DNA from: Mycobacterium sp. 1423905.2
GTDB lineage: Bacteria; Actinomycetota; Actinomycetes; Mycobacteriales; Mycobacteriaceae
DNA length: 64,000 nucleotides
Direction of reading: 5' to 3'
Assembly (NCBI RefSeq): GCF_001673155.1
Contig: NZ_LZLE01000329.1
Coordinates: 1-64,000 of the forward strand
Under the pieces are notes generated by a model. The model saw only the letters and a list, made by a program, of their open reading frames with translations, was not told the DNA's origin and searched no databases. Positions within the stretch are counted from its first letter, which is position 1. Each line of letters opens with the position of its first letter. Position numbers and translations under genes: made by a program. This document shows positions 1 to 10,216 of this stretch, piece after piece.

Positions 1-392
1 TCCACCTTTTCCAGCAACCCCAGCGCGCGTTCGACGAACATCGGGTTGGGGTCGATGATCAGCGCGGTGGCGCCGGCGTCGGAAAGCACGTAAGCGTGGT
101 CGTCCAGCGAGCCGAGCGGGTGCAGGGCGGTGCGCCGGTATCCCTGGGTCTGGCTGGCGCCCAAGATCATCAGCACTTCGGGTCGGTTGAGCGAGAGCAG
201 GCCGACGGTGACGCCGGTGCCGGCGCCCAGCGCCTCGAATGCCTGGATGTACTGGCTGATCCGCTCGGCGAGCTGACCGCCGGTCAGCGTGGTGTCGCCG
301 AGGAACAGCACCGGCCTGTTCTTGTGGCGCTTGAGCGCGCCCACCAGCAGATGTCCGTTATGGGTCGGGTTGCGGAGCAGATCGTCACTCAT
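1..392 (-). CDS. fadD8: FadD8-like acyl-CoA synthetase, N-terminal part (cut by left edge)
   Basis: Only the first ~130 residues are in the window; the rest lies beyond base 1. The protein starts MSDDLLRNPTHNGHLL and reads as the N-terminal domain of an AMP-forming acyl-CoA/fatty-acid ligase (ANL superfamily), with the GLLSLNRPEVL stretch typical of FadD proteins. The P-loop and adenylation motifs are off the edge, so activity cannot be judged. It is divergent from the Rv0552-like amidohydrolase, the same arrangement as Rv0551c/Rv0552 in M. tuberculosis, which is the main reason for the name. A KstR-like palindrome lies 11 bp upstream of the start codon. Confidence 0.8.
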   Translation of the reverse strand, partial: MSDDLLRNPTHNGHLLVGALKRHKNRPVLFLGDTTLTGGQLAERISQYIQAFEALGAGTGVTVGLLSLNRPEVLMILGASQTQGYRRTALHPLGSLDDHAYVLSDAGATALIIDPNPMFVERALGLLEKV

Positions 393-402
393 GTGCAAAG
401 AC

Positions 403-416
403 TAGAACGTGTTGCA
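403..416. promoter_or_regulatory. KstR-like operator between fadD8 and the Rv0552-like gene
   Basis: The sequence TAGAACGTGTTGCA matches the TNNAACNNGTTNNA consensus described for the TetR-family cholesterol regulator KstR at every fixed position. It lies in the 78-bp divergent intergenic region, 11 bp from the fadD8 start. The match and position are seen; binding is inferred. A match to eight fixed bases can occur by chance. Confidence 0.5.
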
Positions 417-470
417 ATTCCGGTCAGCCCTACCCTCCAAACACGCCCATCACCACTAGCCTTACTGCTC

Positions 471-2075
471 ATGGCCGCCGCAGACGTCGTCATCACCGGA
501 ACCATCCTGACCGTCGACGACGCACGCCCGACCGCCGAGGCGCTGGCCGTGGCGGACGGCCGGATCCTCGCCGTCGGTGACCGCTCCGACGTGGCCGGTC
601 TGATCGGTCCCGACACCCAGACCGTCGACGTCGGGAACGGGTGCGTCATGCCGGGTTTCGTTGAGGCACATGGGCATCCGCTGATGGAGGCGATTGCGCT
701 GTCGGACCGCCTGGTCGACATCCGACCGGTCACCCTGCGCGACGCCGGGCAGGTGGTGCAAGCGGTCCGCCGGGAGGCCGCGCTTCGCGGTGCGTCGGGG
801 GCCTACCTGAACGGCTGGGACCCGTTGCTGCAGCTCGGACTTCCCGATCCGACGCTGGGCTGGCTCGACGACATCGCCCCTGACGGGCCGCTGGTGATCA
901 TGCACAACTCCGGGCACAAGGCCTTCTTCAATTCCCACGCCGCGCGCCGCGCTGGTCTGACCCGCGACACCCCCGATCCGAAGGGCGCCAGATACGGCCG
1001 CGACGCCGACGGGGAGCTCGACGGCACCGCCGAGGAGACCGGTGCGGTTTTCCCGCTGCTCAGCGGCGCCATCCAGCTCAGCGACTACCCGGCGATGCTG
1101 CTGGCCGAATGCGCGCGCCTCAACCAGGCGGGGCTGACCACGTGCTCGGAGATGGCGTTCGACCCGTCGTTTCGGCCGCTGGTCGAGCAGTTGCGTGACC
1201 GGTTGACGGTGCGGCTGCGCACCTACGAGATCTCCAACACTCAGCTGGCCACCGACGCCACCCCCGGTCAGGGCGACGACATGCTGCGCCAGGTCGGCAT
1301 CAAGATCTGGGTCGACGGCTCGCCGTGGATCGGCAACATCGCCCTGTCGTTTCCGTACCTGGACACCGAGGCCACCCGCACCATCGGGGTGCCGCCCGGC
1401 TCCTGCGGCTGCGCCAACTACACCGCCGAACAGTTGACCGAGATCGTCGAGGCGTACTTCCCGGGGGGCTGGCAGATGGCGTGCCATGTCCAGGGCGACG
1501 CCGGCGTCGACACCATCCTCGACGTCTACGAACAGGCGCTGCGCCGACACCCGCGCGCCGATCACCGGTTGCGGCTGGAACATGTCGGCGCCATCCGCCC
1601 CGAGCAACTCCGCCGAGCCGTCGAACTCGGTGTCACCTGCAGCATCTTCGTCGACCAGATCCACTACTGGGGCGACGTCATCGTCGACGGCCTGTTCGGA
1701 CCGGAACGCGGCTCGCGTTGGATGCCCGCTGGATCGGCGGTGGCCGCCGGCATGCGCATCTCCCTGCACAACGACCCACCGGTCACCCCCGAGGAGCCGC
1801 TGCGCAACATCAGCGTGGCGGCCACCCGGACCGCGCCCAGCGGACGGGTGCTCGCCCCCGAGGAGCGACTGACCGTCGAGCAAGCGATCCGCGCCCAGAC
1901 CATCGACGCCGCCTGGCAACTGCAGGCCGACGAGGTGATCGGCTCGCTAGAGGTCGGCAAGTACGCCGACCTGGTGGTGCTGTCGGCCGATCCGCGGACC
2001 GTGCCGGCCGACCAGATCGCCGACCTGCAGGTGCGCGCCACCTATCTGGCGGGTCGCCAGGTGTACGCGCCGTGA
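471..2075 (+). CDS. YtcJ-like metal-dependent amidohydrolase (Rv0552-like)
   Basis: 534 aa, the length of Rv0552. It has the amidohydrolase-3 (YtcJ) layout: an N-terminal beta-sandwich piece (VVITGTILTVDDA), the HGH metal motif in MPGFVEAHGHP, a lysine in KIWVDG, then histidines in CHVQGDAG and LEHVGAI, an aspartate in SLHNDPP, and the C-terminal GKYADLVVLSADP strand. The full metal-ligand set looks intact, so hydrolysis of an amide or ring C-N bond is likely; the substrate is unknown. An open frame runs 125 codons further upstream, but it lies inside antisense fadD8, so the ATG at 471 is chosen. The stop overlaps the menC start by 4 bp (GTGA), so translation is probably coupled. Confidence 0.85.
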   Translation: MAAADVVITGTILTVDDARPTAEALAVADGRILAVGDRSDVAGLIGPDTQTVDVGNGCVMPGFVEAHGHPLMEAIALSDRLVDIRPVTLRDAGQVVQAVRREAALRGASGAYLNGWDPLLQLGLPDPTLGWLDDIAPDGPLVIMHNSGHKAFFNSHAARRAGLTRDTPDPKGARYGRDADGELDGTAEETGAVFPLLSGAIQLSDYPAMLLAECARLNQAGLTTCSEMAFDPSFRPLVEQLRDRLTVRLRTYEISNTQLATDATPGQGDDMLRQVGIKIWVDGSPWIGNIALSFPYLDTEATRTIGVPPGSCGCANYTAEQLTEIVEAYFPGGWQMACHVQGDAGVDTILDVYEQALRRHPRADHRLRLEHVGAIRPEQLRRAVELGVTCSIFVDQIHYWGDVIVDGLFGPERGSRWMPAGSAVAAGMRISLHNDPPVTPEEPLRNISVAATRTAPSGRVLAPEERLTVEQAIRAQTIDAAWQLQADEVIGSLEVGKYADLVVLSADPRTVPADQIADLQVRATYLAGRQVYAP

Positions 2076-3046
2076 CCCCCGCGCTGGACGACCTACTGGA
2101 GCGCCTGCACGTCGTCGCCCTGCCGATGCGGGTGCGCTTCCGGGGCATCACCACTCGTGAAGTAGCGCTGATCGACGGGCCGGCCGGCTGGGGCGAGTTC
2201 GGCGCCTTCCCGGAATACGGTCCGGCCGAGGCCACCCACTGGCTGGCCGCGGGCATCGAATCCGCCTACCGCCCGGCGCCGCCGGTGCTGCGCGAGCGCA
2301 TCCCGATCAACGCCACCGTGCCCGCCGTGACCCCCGCCCAGGTGCCCGACGTGCTGGCCCGCTTTCCCGGCGCCGGCACCGCCAAGGTCAAGGTCGCCGA
2401 ACCGGGACAGACGCTGGCCGACGACGTCGCGCGGGTCAACGCCGTGCGGCGGCTGGTCCCGACCGTGCGGGTGGACGCCAACGGCGGCTGGACCGTCGAC
2501 CAAGCGGTACGGGCCGCGGCCGCGCTGAGCGCCGACGGGCCGCTGGAATACCTCGAACAACCCTGCGCCAGCGTCGCTGAACTCGCCGAACTGCGTCGAC
2601 GCCCGGACCTGCCGCCGATCGCGGCCGACGAAAGTATCCGTAAGGCGCAGGATCCGCTGGCCGTGGTCCGCGCCGGCGCCGCCGACATCGCGGTGCTCAA
2701 AGTCGCCCCGCTGGGCGGTGTTTCGGCCCTGCTCGCCATCGCCGAACAGATCGACATCCCGGTCGTCATCTCCAGCGCGCTGGACTCCGCCGTTGGGATT
2801 GGCCGCGGATTGCTGGCCGCCGCGGCGCTGCCGCACCTGCACCACGCCTGCGGCTTGGGCACCGCAGGCCTGTTCGTCGACGACGTCACCGCGCCCGTCG
2901 TCCCGGTCGACGGCACCCTTGCGGTGGGTCCCGTCGTGCCCGAGGCCGCCCGGTTGCAGGCCCTGGCGGCGCCCCCGCGGCGGCGACAGTGGTGGATCGA
3001 CCGGGTCAAGGACTGCTACCCGCTGCTTGTACCGTCGTCCGGGTGA
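2072..3046 (+). CDS. menC: o-Succinylbenzoate synthase MenC
   Basis: 324 aa, enolase superfamily. It dehydrates SHCHC to o-succinylbenzoate in menaquinone biosynthesis. Visible catalytic set: the lysine pair in AKVKVAE, metal ligands in DANGGW, YLEQP and ADES, and the second-barrel lysine in AVLKVAPLGG. The GTG start at 2072 overlaps the preceding stop, and its own stop overlaps the next gene by 4 bp, forming a tightly coupled unit with the alpha/beta hydrolase; menD follows 45 bp further on. It corresponds to Rv0553. Confidence 0.92.
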   Translation: MTPALDDLLERLHVVALPMRVRFRGITTREVALIDGPAGWGEFGAFPEYGPAEATHWLAAGIESAYRPAPPVLRERIPINATVPAVTPAQVPDVLARFPGAGTAKVKVAEPGQTLADDVARVNAVRRLVPTVRVDANGGWTVDQAVRAAAALSADGPLEYLEQPCASVAELAELRRRPDLPPIAADESIRKAQDPLAVVRAGAADIAVLKVAPLGGVSALLAIAEQIDIPVVISSALDSAVGIGRGLLAAAALPHLHHACGLGTAGLFVDDVTAPVVPVDGTLAVGPVVPEAARLQALAAPPRRRQWWIDRVKDCYPLLVPSSG

Positions 3047-3831
3047 TCAACCTGGCTTATGACGACAAGGGAACCGGTGAGCCGGTTGTCTTTATCGCCG
3101 GCCGCGGCGGTGCCGGACGCACCTGGCAGTTACACCAAGTGCCCGCCTTTCTGGACGCCGGATATCGCTGCATCACCTTCGACAACCGCGGCATCGGCGC
3201 CACCGAAAACGCCGAGGGATTCACCACCCAGACAATGGTGAACGACACCGCGGCGCTCATCGAAGCTCTCGACATCGCGCCCGCGCGGGTGGTCGGGGTG
3301 TCGATGGGCTCGTTCATCGCCCAGGAACTCATGGTGGTGCGCCCCGAACTGGTCAGCTCCGCGGTGCTGATGGCCACCCGCGGCCGGCTGGACCGCTCGC
3401 GGCAGTTCTTCCACCAGGCCGAGGCCGACCTCGACGCGGCCCGAGTGCAGCTGCCGGCCACCTACGACGCGAAGAACCGGTTGCTGGAGAACTTCTCCCG
3501 CAAAACCCTCAACGACGACGCCGCCGTGGCCGACTGGATCGCCATGTTCAGCATGTGGCCCACCAAGCTCACCCCGGGTTTCCGCGCCCAGCTCGACGTC
3601 TCCCCGCAGACCAACCGCCTGCCGGCCTACCGCAACATCGCCGCGCCGGTGCTGGTGATGGGTTTCTCCGACGACGTCGTGACGCCGCCGTACCTGGGCC
3701 GGGAAGTGGCCGAAGCGTTGCCCAACGGGCGGTTCCTGCAGATACCGGACGCCGGCCATCTCGGGTTCTTGGAGCGGCCGCACGCGGTCAACGCCGCGGT
3801 GCTCAAGTTCTTCGCGGGAGTCAAGGGCTGA
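3043..3831 (+). CDS. bpoC: Alpha/beta hydrolase BpoC (possible MenH-type step)
   Basis: 262 aa, identical in length to Rv0554 (BpoC). Alpha/beta-hydrolase fold: oxyanion region FIAGRGGAGRTW, nucleophile elbow GVSMGS, acid in the VLVMGFSDDVV region and the histidine in DAGHLGF. It was historically called a non-heme bromoperoxidase, but that name describes the fold rather than a proven role. Its place between menC and menD, where many bacteria encode the SHCHC synthase MenH (also an alpha/beta hydrolase), makes a menaquinone role plausible. The GTG at 3043 overlaps the menC stop. Confidence 0.85.
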   Translation: MINLAYDDKGTGEPVVFIAGRGGAGRTWQLHQVPAFLDAGYRCITFDNRGIGATENAEGFTTQTMVNDTAALIEALDIAPARVVGVSMGSFIAQELMVVRPELVSSAVLMATRGRLDRSRQFFHQAEADLDAARVQLPATYDAKNRLLENFSRKTLNDDAAVADWIAMFSMWPTKLTPGFRAQLDVSPQTNRLPAYRNIAAPVLVMGFSDDVVTPPYLGREVAEALPNGRFLQIPDAGHLGFLERPHAVNAAVLKFFAGVKG

Positions 3832-3876
3832 GGCCGGCGATATGGGCTCCTTGGCCGGTTGTGCCACTCTGGACAG

Positions 3877-5526
3877 ATGAACCCCTCGACGACACAGGCC
3901 CGCGTCGTCGTCGACGAATTGATTCGCGGCGGAGTCCGCGACGTCGTGCTCTGCCCGGGTTCGCGTAACGCGCCGCTGGCCTTCGCCTTGCAGGACGCCG
4001 ACCGGGCCGGCCGGTTGAGGCTGCACGTGCGCATCGACGAACGCACCGCCGGCTATCTGGCCATCGGATTGGCCGTCGGGGCCGGCGCGCCGGTGTGCGT
4101 CGCGATGACCTCGGGCACCGCCGTGGCGAACCTCGGTCCGGCCGTGATCGAGGCCAACTACGCCCGCGTGCCGCTGATCGTGCTCTCGGCCAATCGGCCC
4201 TACGAATTGCTGGGCACCGGCGCCAACCAGACCATGGAGCAGCTGGGCTACTTCGGCTCCCAAGTCCGCGCCACCATCAGCCTCGGCCTGGCCGAGGACG
4301 CCTCCGAACGCTTGGCGGCGCTCAACGCGACCTGGCGGTCGGCCACCTGCCGCGTCCTGGTGGCCGCCACCGGGGCGCGCACCGCCAACGCCGGCCCGGT
4401 GCAGTTCGACATCCCGCTGCGCGAACCGCTGGTGCCCGACCCGGAACCGCCCGGCGCCGCCATCCCGCCGGGACGCCCCGACGGCAGGCCGTGGACCTAC
4501 ACCCCGCCGGTCACCTTCGACCAGCCGCTGGACATCGACGTCACACCCGACACCGTCGTCATCGCCGGGCATGGCGCCGGCGTACACCCCAACCTGGCCG
4601 AGTTACCGACCGTCGCCGAACCGACGGCGCCGGCCCCGCAAAACCCGCTGCACCCGCTGGCGCTGCCGTTGCTACGGCCCCAGCAAGTGATCATGTTGGG
4701 CCGTCCGACGCTGCACCGACCGGTCTCCAAATTGCTTGCAGACGCCGAGGTGCCGGTGTTCGCGTTGACCACCGGGCCGCGCTGGCCGGACGTCTCGGGC
4801 AACTCCCAGGCCACCGGCACCCGTGCCGTCACCTCCGGTGCGCCCAACCCGGCGTGGCTGCAGCGCTGCGCCGAACTCAACCGGCACGCGGTGACCGCGG
4901 TACGCGGCCAGCTCGCCGCGCATCCGCTGACCACCGGACTGCATGTGGCCGCGGCCGTCGCCGACGCACTGACCCCCGGCGACCAGCTGGTGCTCGGTGC
5001 CTCCAACCCGGTGCGCGACGCGGCGCTGGTCGGCCTGAACAACCACGGCATCAAGGTCAGGTCCAACCGCGGCGTGGCCGGCATCGACGGCACCGTCTCC
5101 ACCGCCATCGGCGCGGCCCTGGCCCACGAACGCGCCGGTGACCCGGACCGGCCGCCGCGCACCGTCGCGCTGATCGGGGACCTGACCTTCGTCCACGACA
5201 GTTCGGGGCTGTTGATCGGTCCCACCGAACCCACCCCGCGCGACTTGACCATCGTGGTCTCCAACGACAACGGCGGCGGCATCTTCGAGCTGCTCGAGCA
5301 GGGCGACCCGCGGTTCTCCGATGTGTCCCAGCGCATCTTCGGCACCCCGCACGACGTGGATGTCGGCGCGCTATGCCGCGCCTATCACGTGGAGAGCCGG
5401 CAGATCGAGGCCGAGCAACTGCACGAGGCCCTGGACGAGCGCGGGGCGGGGCTGCGGGTGCTGGAGGTCAAGGCCGACCGGTCTTCCCTGCGCCAGTTGC
5501 ACGCCTCCATCAAGGCAGCTTTGTGA
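3877..5526 (+). CDS. menD: SEPHCHC synthase MenD (ThDP enzyme)
   Basis: 549 aa (M. tuberculosis MenD is 554). It joins 2-oxoglutarate and isochorismate using thiamine diphosphate, the first committed step of menaquinone synthesis. Signatures: N-terminal [14 protein letters not shown] and [29 protein letters not shown], and the C-terminal ThDP/Mg motif beginning [12 protein letters not shown] and ending [11 protein letters not shown]. The ATG at 3877 is preferred to an in-frame start six codons upstream because it matches the family N-terminus. Its stop overlaps the next gene by 4 bp. Confidence 0.93.
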   Translation: MNPSTTQARVVVDELIRGGVRDVVLCPGSRNAPLAFALQDADRAGRLRLHVRIDERTAGYLAIGLAVGAGAPVCVAMTSGTAVANLGPAVIEANYARVPLIVLSANRPYELLGTGANQTMEQLGYFGSQVRATISLGLAEDASERLAALNATWRSATCRVLVAATGARTANAGPVQFDIPLREPLVPDPEPPGAAIPPGRPDGRPWTYTPPVTFDQPLDIDVTPDTVVIAGHGAGVHPNLAELPTVAEPTAPAPQNPLHPLALPLLRPQQVIMLGRPTLHRPVSKLLADAEVPVFALTTGPRWPDVSGNSQATGTRAVTSGAPNPAWLQRCAELNRHAVTAVRGQLAAHPLTTGLHVAAAVADALTPGDQLVLGASNPVRDAALVGLNNHGIKVRSNRGVAGIDGTVSTAIGAALAHERAGDPDRPPRTVALIGDLTFVHDSSGLLIGPTEPTPRDLTIVVSNDNGGGIFELLEQGDPRFSDVSQRIFGTPHDVDVGALCRAYHVESRQIEAEQLHEALDERGAGLRVLEVKADRSSLRQLHASIKAAL

Positions 5527-6011
5527 AGTCGCCGAAAGCCTTGTGGCGCATCCTGATTCACGGCACCAGCGAGGATATGCCAGACACCCGGTCCCGGATC
5601 GTGGTGCGCTGGGTGCGCATCGCGGTGCTGATCGTGACGGTCCTGGTCACCTTGCAGTCGGTGCTGCTGGTGGCCGGGGCCTGGCGCAATGACCTGGCCA
5701 TCGACCGCAACATGGGTGTCGCCCAAGCCGAGGTGCTCAGCGCCGGCCCGCGGCGCTCCACCATCGAGTTCGTCACCCCTGACCGCGTCACCTACCGGCC
5801 CGAACTGGGGGTGCTGTATCCCTCTGAGCTGGCCACCGGGATGCGGATCTACGTCGAATACAACAAGAGGGATCCCAACCTGGTCCGCGTGCAGCACCGC
5901 AACGCCGGCCTGTCGATCATTCCCGCCGGGTCCATCGCGGTGGTGGCCTGGGTGACCGCCGCGATCGCGCTGGTGGCGCTGGCGCTGCTGGATAAGCGGC
6001 TGACGCGTTAA
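5523..6011 (+). CDS. DUF3592-type membrane protein (Rv0556-like)
   Basis: 162 aa. A first membrane helix lies near residues 28-50 ([22 protein letters not shown]) and a second at the C-terminus ([21 protein letters not shown]). Between them is an extracytoplasmic beta-rich segment with [12 protein letters not shown], of the DUF3592 type. The GTG start overlaps the menD stop, as Rv0556 follows menD in M. tuberculosis. Function unknown; the constant linkage to menD may mean a membrane role near quinone synthesis, but that is inference. Confidence 0.8.
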   Translation: MKSPKALWRILIHGTSEDMPDTRSRIVVRWVRIAVLIVTVLVTLQSVLLVAGAWRNDLAIDRNMGVAQAEVLSAGPRRSTIEFVTPDRVTYRPELGVLYPSELATGMRIYVEYNKRDPNLVRVQHRNAGLSIIPAGSIAVVAWVTAAIALVALALLDKRLTR

Positions 6012-6072
6012 TTTCGCGCCGCGTACGCCAGTCGGCAACCTCCGCGACAGGCGGCGCTGAAACCGTGGTGGC

Positions 6073-7212
6073 GTGCGCGTTGCGATTGTCGCCGAATCCT
6101 TCCTGCCCCAGGTCAACGGCGTCAGTAACTCGGTGGTCCGGGTGCTCGAGCACTTGCGACGCACCGGGCATGAGGCCCTGGTCATCGCGCCGGACGCGCC
6201 GCCGGGGGAGCCCCGCGCCGACCGGTTGCACGACGGCGTACGGGTGCACCGCACCCCGTCGCGGATGTTCCCCAAGGTCACCACGCTGCCGCTGGGTGTG
6301 CCCACCCCGCGCATGGTCGGCGTGCTGCGCGGATTCGACCCCGACGTCATCCATCTGGCCTCCCCGGCCCTGCTCGGCTACGGCGGGGTGCGGGCCGCGC
6401 GCCGGCTGGGCGTGCCGACGGTGGCCGTCTATCAAACCGACGTACCGGGATTCGCGGCCAGTTACGGCATCGGCGTGACGACACGAGCGGCGTGGGCGTG
6501 GTTCCGCCATCTGCACAACCTTGCCGACCGCAACCTGGCACCCTCCACACCGACGATGGAAGCCCTTGCCGCGCAACGTATCCCGCGGCTGCACCGATGG
6601 GCCCGCGGTGTCGACCTGATCCGGTATGTGCCCTCGGCGCGCGACGAGGCGCTGCGTCAGCAGTGGTCGCCGCACGGCAAGCCGATCGTCGGCTTCGTCG
6701 GGCGACTGGCGCCGGAAAAGCACGTGGAGCGGCTGGCGGTGCTCGCCGCCCGAGACGGCGTGCAACTGGTCATCGTCGGTGACGGGGTGGACCGCCGCAA
6801 ACTCGAAAAGGCAATGCCCAATGCCGTTTTCACCGGCGCGCTGTACGGCCAGGAACTCGCCACCGCCTATGCCAGCATGGACGTTTTCGTGCATCCCGGT
6901 GAACACGAGACGTTCTGTCAGGTCGTGCAGGAAGCGCTGGCGTCGGGGTTGCCGGTGATCGCGCCCGACGCCGGCGGCCCGCGCGACCTGGTCACCCCAC
7001 GCACCGGTCTGTTGCTGCCGGTCGCCGACTTCGAAGCGCGGCTGCCCGCCGCGGTCGACCACTTGCTCGCCGAACGCCACCGTTACGCGCTGGCGGCGCG
7101 GCGCAGCGTGCTGGGCCGCAGCTGGCCCGCTATCTGCGAGGAACTACTCGGCCACTACGACGCCGTGGTGGCCGAGCCGCGACGCGCCGGCATGCTGCGG
7201 CGTTACGCCTAG
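6073..7212 (+). CDS. mgtA: GDP-mannose-dependent alpha-mannosyltransferase MgtA (former PimB)
   Basis: 379 aa, GT-B fold, GT4 family, Rv0557-like. It opens with [20 protein letters not shown], the sugar-acceptor loop of this family, and has the donor-site [13 protein letters not shown] and the EX7E motif in [19 protein letters not shown]. The M. tuberculosis protein mannosylates glucuronosyl diacylglycerol in lipomannan-type glycolipid synthesis; the same is expected here. The GTG at 6073 is used. The 3' end overlaps the convergent SDR stop by 4 bp (CTAG). Confidence 0.87.
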   Translation: MRVAIVAESFLPQVNGVSNSVVRVLEHLRRTGHEALVIAPDAPPGEPRADRLHDGVRVHRTPSRMFPKVTTLPLGVPTPRMVGVLRGFDPDVIHLASPALLGYGGVRAARRLGVPTVAVYQTDVPGFAASYGIGVTTRAAWAWFRHLHNLADRNLAPSTPTMEALAAQRIPRLHRWARGVDLIRYVPSARDEALRQQWSPHGKPIVGFVGRLAPEKHVERLAVLAARDGVQLVIVGDGVDRRKLEKAMPNAVFTGALYGQELATAYASMDVFVHPGEHETFCQVVQEALASGLPVIAPDAGGPRDLVTPRTGLLLPVADFEARLPAAVDHLLAERHRYALAARRSVLGRSWPAICEELLGHYDAVVAEPRRAGMLRRYA

Positions 7213-8036
7213 TCTCCCTGCGCCAACTCGGCAACGGGCTGCCACTGCTCCCAGGTGCGCAGCCGGCTTTCGTAGTCTTCCCGAGCCAGCTGCAGCGGCC
7301 CGGAGCCGAAGAACACCCGCAACGGCGGCTCCTCGGCGTCGACCACCTTGAGTACGGCGGCCGCCGACGCCGACGGGTCTCCCGGCTTAGCCCAGCGCTG
7401 ACTGCGCCATTCGTCCTGCTGGGCGTGCACCTCGGCATAGTCGGGCAGCCGTTCGGCGCGCTTGGACGACGACCCGGACCAGTCGGTGTCGAAACCGCCC
7501 GGCTCGATCAACGTGACGTGCACCCCGAACGACGCGACCTCTTGGGCCAGCGCCTGAGAGAAGCCCTCCAGCGCCCACTTCGACGCGTGGTAGATGCCGA
7601 CATCGGGAAAGGCCGTGATGCCGCCGATCGAGGACACCTGAATGATGTGCCCGCTGCGCTGGGCGCGCAGGTAGGGCAGCGCGGCCTGGGTGACCCACAG
7701 CGCCCCGAACACGTTGGTTTCGATCTGATCGCGCGCCTCCTGCTCGGAGACCTCTTCGATGAACCCGAATTGGCCGTAGCCGGCGTTGTTGACCACGATG
7801 TCCAGCCGCCCGAAATGGTCGTGGGCCTGCTTGACCGCCGCGAAGTCCGCCTCGCGGTCGGTCACGTCCAGGCCAATGGGCAGCAGCGCGTCGCCGAAGC
7901 GCTGCACCACGTCGTCCAGTGTCGCGGTGTTACGCGCCGTGGCGGCGACCTTGTCGCCTCGCTCCAACGCGGCGATCGCCCACTGGCGCCCGAAACCGCG
8001 TGATGTACCGGTGATGAACCAAACTTTTTCGCTCAC
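7209..8036 (-). CDS. Classical short-chain dehydrogenase (inserted between mgtA and menG)
   Basis: 275 aa. Rossmann motif TGTSRGFG near the N-terminus, VNNAGYG, catalytic Ser in QVSSIGG and YHASK. The extended C-terminus (~90 residues after the active site) resembles the retinol-dehydrogenase-like oxidoreductase group. The GTG at 8036 ([10 protein letters not shown]) is chosen because the upstream in-frame extension has no Rossmann content and would run into the menG start. In M. tuberculosis mgtA and menG are adjacent, so this is an extra gene. Substrate unknown. Its stop is shared in a CTAG overlap with mgtA. Confidence 0.8.
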   Translation of the reverse strand: MSEKVWFITGTSRGFGRQWAIAALERGDKVAATARNTATLDDVVQRFGDALLPIGLDVTDREADFAAVKQAHDHFGRLDIVVNNAGYGQFGFIEEVSEQEARDQIETNVFGALWVTQAALPYLRAQRSGHIIQVSSIGGITAFPDVGIYHASKWALEGFSQALAQEVASFGVHVTLIEPGGFDTDWSGSSSKRAERLPDYAEVHAQQDEWRSQRWAKPGDPSASAAAVLKVVDAEEPPLRVFFGSGPLQLAREDYESRLRTWEQWQPVAELAQGD

Positions 8037-8091
8037 GGTTTCTTGCAACGCATCGACCGGCGCGGCATTCCCGCGCGGTAGCGTCGACAAG

Positions 8092-8784
8092 ATGAGCCGC
8101 GCCGCCCTCGACAAGGACCCCCGCGACGTCGCGTCCATGTTCGACGGCGTCGCCCGACGCTACGACCTGACCAATACCGTGCTCTCGCTGGGGCGCGACC
8201 GGCGCTGGCGACAGGCCACCCGGGCCGCATTACAGGTCCGGGCGGGACACAAGGTGCTCGATCTGGCCGCCGGTACCGCTGTGTCCACCGTGGAGTTGCA
8301 GAAATCCGGTGCCTGGTGTGTGGCCACCGACTTCTCCGTGGGGATGCTCGCCGCCGGAGCCGCGCGGCAGGTGCCCAAGGTCGCCGGTGACGCCACCAAG
8401 CTGCCGTTCGCCGACGAGGTGTTCGACGCCGTCACCATCAGCTTCGGGTTGCGCAATGTCGCCGATCAGCAGGCGGCGCTGCGCGAGATGGCCCGCGTCA
8501 CCCGGCCCGGCGGGCGGCTGGTGGTGTGCGAATTCTCAACTCCGACAAGCAAATTGTTCGCCACCGCTTACAAGGAGTATCTGATGCAGGCGTTGCCGCG
8601 GATGGCGCAAGCGGTGTCCAGCAACCCCGAGGCCTACGTCTATCTCGCCGAGTCGATTCGGGCCTGGCCGGACCAGGCGACGCTGGCACACGAGATCTCG
8701 AGGGCTGGCTGGGCGGCGGTGCGGTGGCGCAACCTGAGCGGAGGCATCGTGGCACTGCACGCGGGGTACAAACCCCTGCGCTGA
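8092..8784 (+). CDS. menG: Demethylmenaquinone methyltransferase MenG/UbiE
   Basis: 230 aa. It transfers the C-methyl from SAM in the last step of menaquinone synthesis (Rv0558, often called menH or ubiE). Signatures: [17 protein letters not shown] at the start, SAM motif I in [24 protein letters not shown] and SFGLRN, and the C-terminal [14 protein letters not shown] typical of UbiE. The ATG at 8092 fits the family start. It stands 7 bp from the convergent Rv0559c-like gene. Confidence 0.92.
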   Translation: MSRAALDKDPRDVASMFDGVARRYDLTNTVLSLGRDRRWRQATRAALQVRAGHKVLDLAAGTAVSTVELQKSGAWCVATDFSVGMLAAGAARQVPKVAGDATKLPFADEVFDAVTISFGLRNVADQQAALREMARVTRPGGRLVVCEFSTPTSKLFATAYKEYLMQALPRMAQAVSSNPEAYVYLAESIRAWPDQATLAHEISRAGWAAVRWRNLSGGIVALHAGYKPLR

Positions 8785-8791
8785 AGACGGA

Positions 8792-9130
8792 TTACGACGT
8801 GCCCGCGCGCTGCAGGAAGCCGGCCGCCTCCGGGCAGTAGTGGTCGATCGCGGCGCCGAGGAATTGGAAGGCCTGCCCCTGTGTGGTGCCGCGCGGCAGG
8901 TTGTGCTGGATGAACGTCGCCGACTTGTAGGCGTCGCCATCCACTCCACGGCCTACCCGTTCGCAGCTGATCTTGGCCAGCCAGGCGTTGTAGTCCTGCG
9001 GACCGTAGATGCCGTAGCCGTTGAGGGTCCTGTTGAAGACCTGGTCGTAATCGTCGGCTTGCGCCGGAGCGGCTAATGCAATGGTGGCGGCTGCCAAGGC
9101 GACGCCGGCAGCGAAGCTCGTCCCCTTCAT
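8792..9130 (-). CDS. DUF732-type small secreted protein (Rv0559c-like)
   Basis: 112 aa, the same length as Rv0559c. The N-terminal signal peptide ends in APAQA before DDYDQVF. The mature part has the DUF732 pattern with YGPQDYNAWLAKISCERV and two cysteines (SCERV, HYCPEA) likely to form a disulfide. The ATG at 9130 begins the signal peptide; the longer open frame has no signal-like sequence. It lies 8 bp downstream of the Rv0560c-like methyltransferase on the same strand, so both are probably transcribed from the promoter at 9828-9856. Confidence 0.85.
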   Translation of the reverse strand: MKGTSFAAGVALAAATIALAAPAQADDYDQVFNRTLNGYGIYGPQDYNAWLAKISCERVGRGVDGDAYKSATFIQHNLPRGTTQGQAFQFLGAAIDHYCPEAAGFLQRAGTS

Positions 9131-9138
9131 TAGCCTGA

Positions 9139-9853
<715 letters not shown>

Positions 9854-9856
<3 letters not shown>

Positions 9857-9868
9857 AGAGGTTGATAT
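9854..9868. promoter_or_regulatory. Degenerate third copy of the cluster operator
   Basis: The stretch AAAGAGGTTGATAT (9855-9868) matches CAAGTAGTTGATAT of the 17200 site at 11 of 14 positions, including the full GTTGATAT block. It overlaps the -35 element of the Rv0560c-like promoter, a position suited to repression. Confidence 0.4.
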
Positions 9869-9872
9869 ATTG

Positions 9873-10190
9873 CTAGCCGTTCTGGTCCTGGCTGGTCCGC
9901 AACGTCAGGTACCGCATCACCGCGGGCGGCTGGGTCTGGACGGCAACGGGTTTGGACATGCGGCCCTCGGCAACCGCCGCTCGCAAGTTGGCCTGGGCGG
10001 TCTGAACATCGGTGTCGATCTCATACAGCGTGATGAACGAGTCCCCGTCGGTGTCGAAGCGGCGGGCCGACACGAAGCCATCCACCGCGAGCATCTCGGG
10101 CAGGTGGACTTCGTCGTGCCACCGGTGATACTCGTCGACCAGATCGGGTGATTCGGGTCTGGTTTCGACGAACAACAGCGACTTGGTCAT
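9873..10190 (-). CDS. EthD-like dimeric alpha/beta-barrel protein
   Basis: 105 aa. One ferredoxin-like alpha+beta repeat with the EYHRWHDEVHLPEMLAVDGFVSARRF pattern common to EthD/Dabb-type proteins, small partners often found in aromatic and steroid catabolic operons. It lies 26 bp downstream of the TauD-like gene and is the last gene of the accessory cluster before the Rv0560c-like gene. Role unknown; isomerase or decarboxylase activities exist in the fold family. Confidence 0.65.
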   Translation of the reverse strand: MTKSLLFVETRPESPDLVDEYHRWHDEVHLPEMLAVDGFVSARRFDTDGDSFITLYEIDTDVQTAQANLRAAVAEGRMSKPVAVQTQPPAVMRYLTLRTSQDQNG

Positions 10191-10216
10191 AACGTGCTTC
10201 CTGTCTTCGCGTCGGT

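Noticed and set aside
462-1919. 485-codon minus-strand open frame opposite the Rv0552-like gene
   Set aside because: Gly/Arg/Asp/Val-rich shadow of a high-GC gene; no domain, and the plus-strand gene has a full motif set.
3130-4587. 485-codon minus-strand open frame across bpoC and menD
   Set aside because: Antisense to two well-supported enzymes and shows no recognisable domain.
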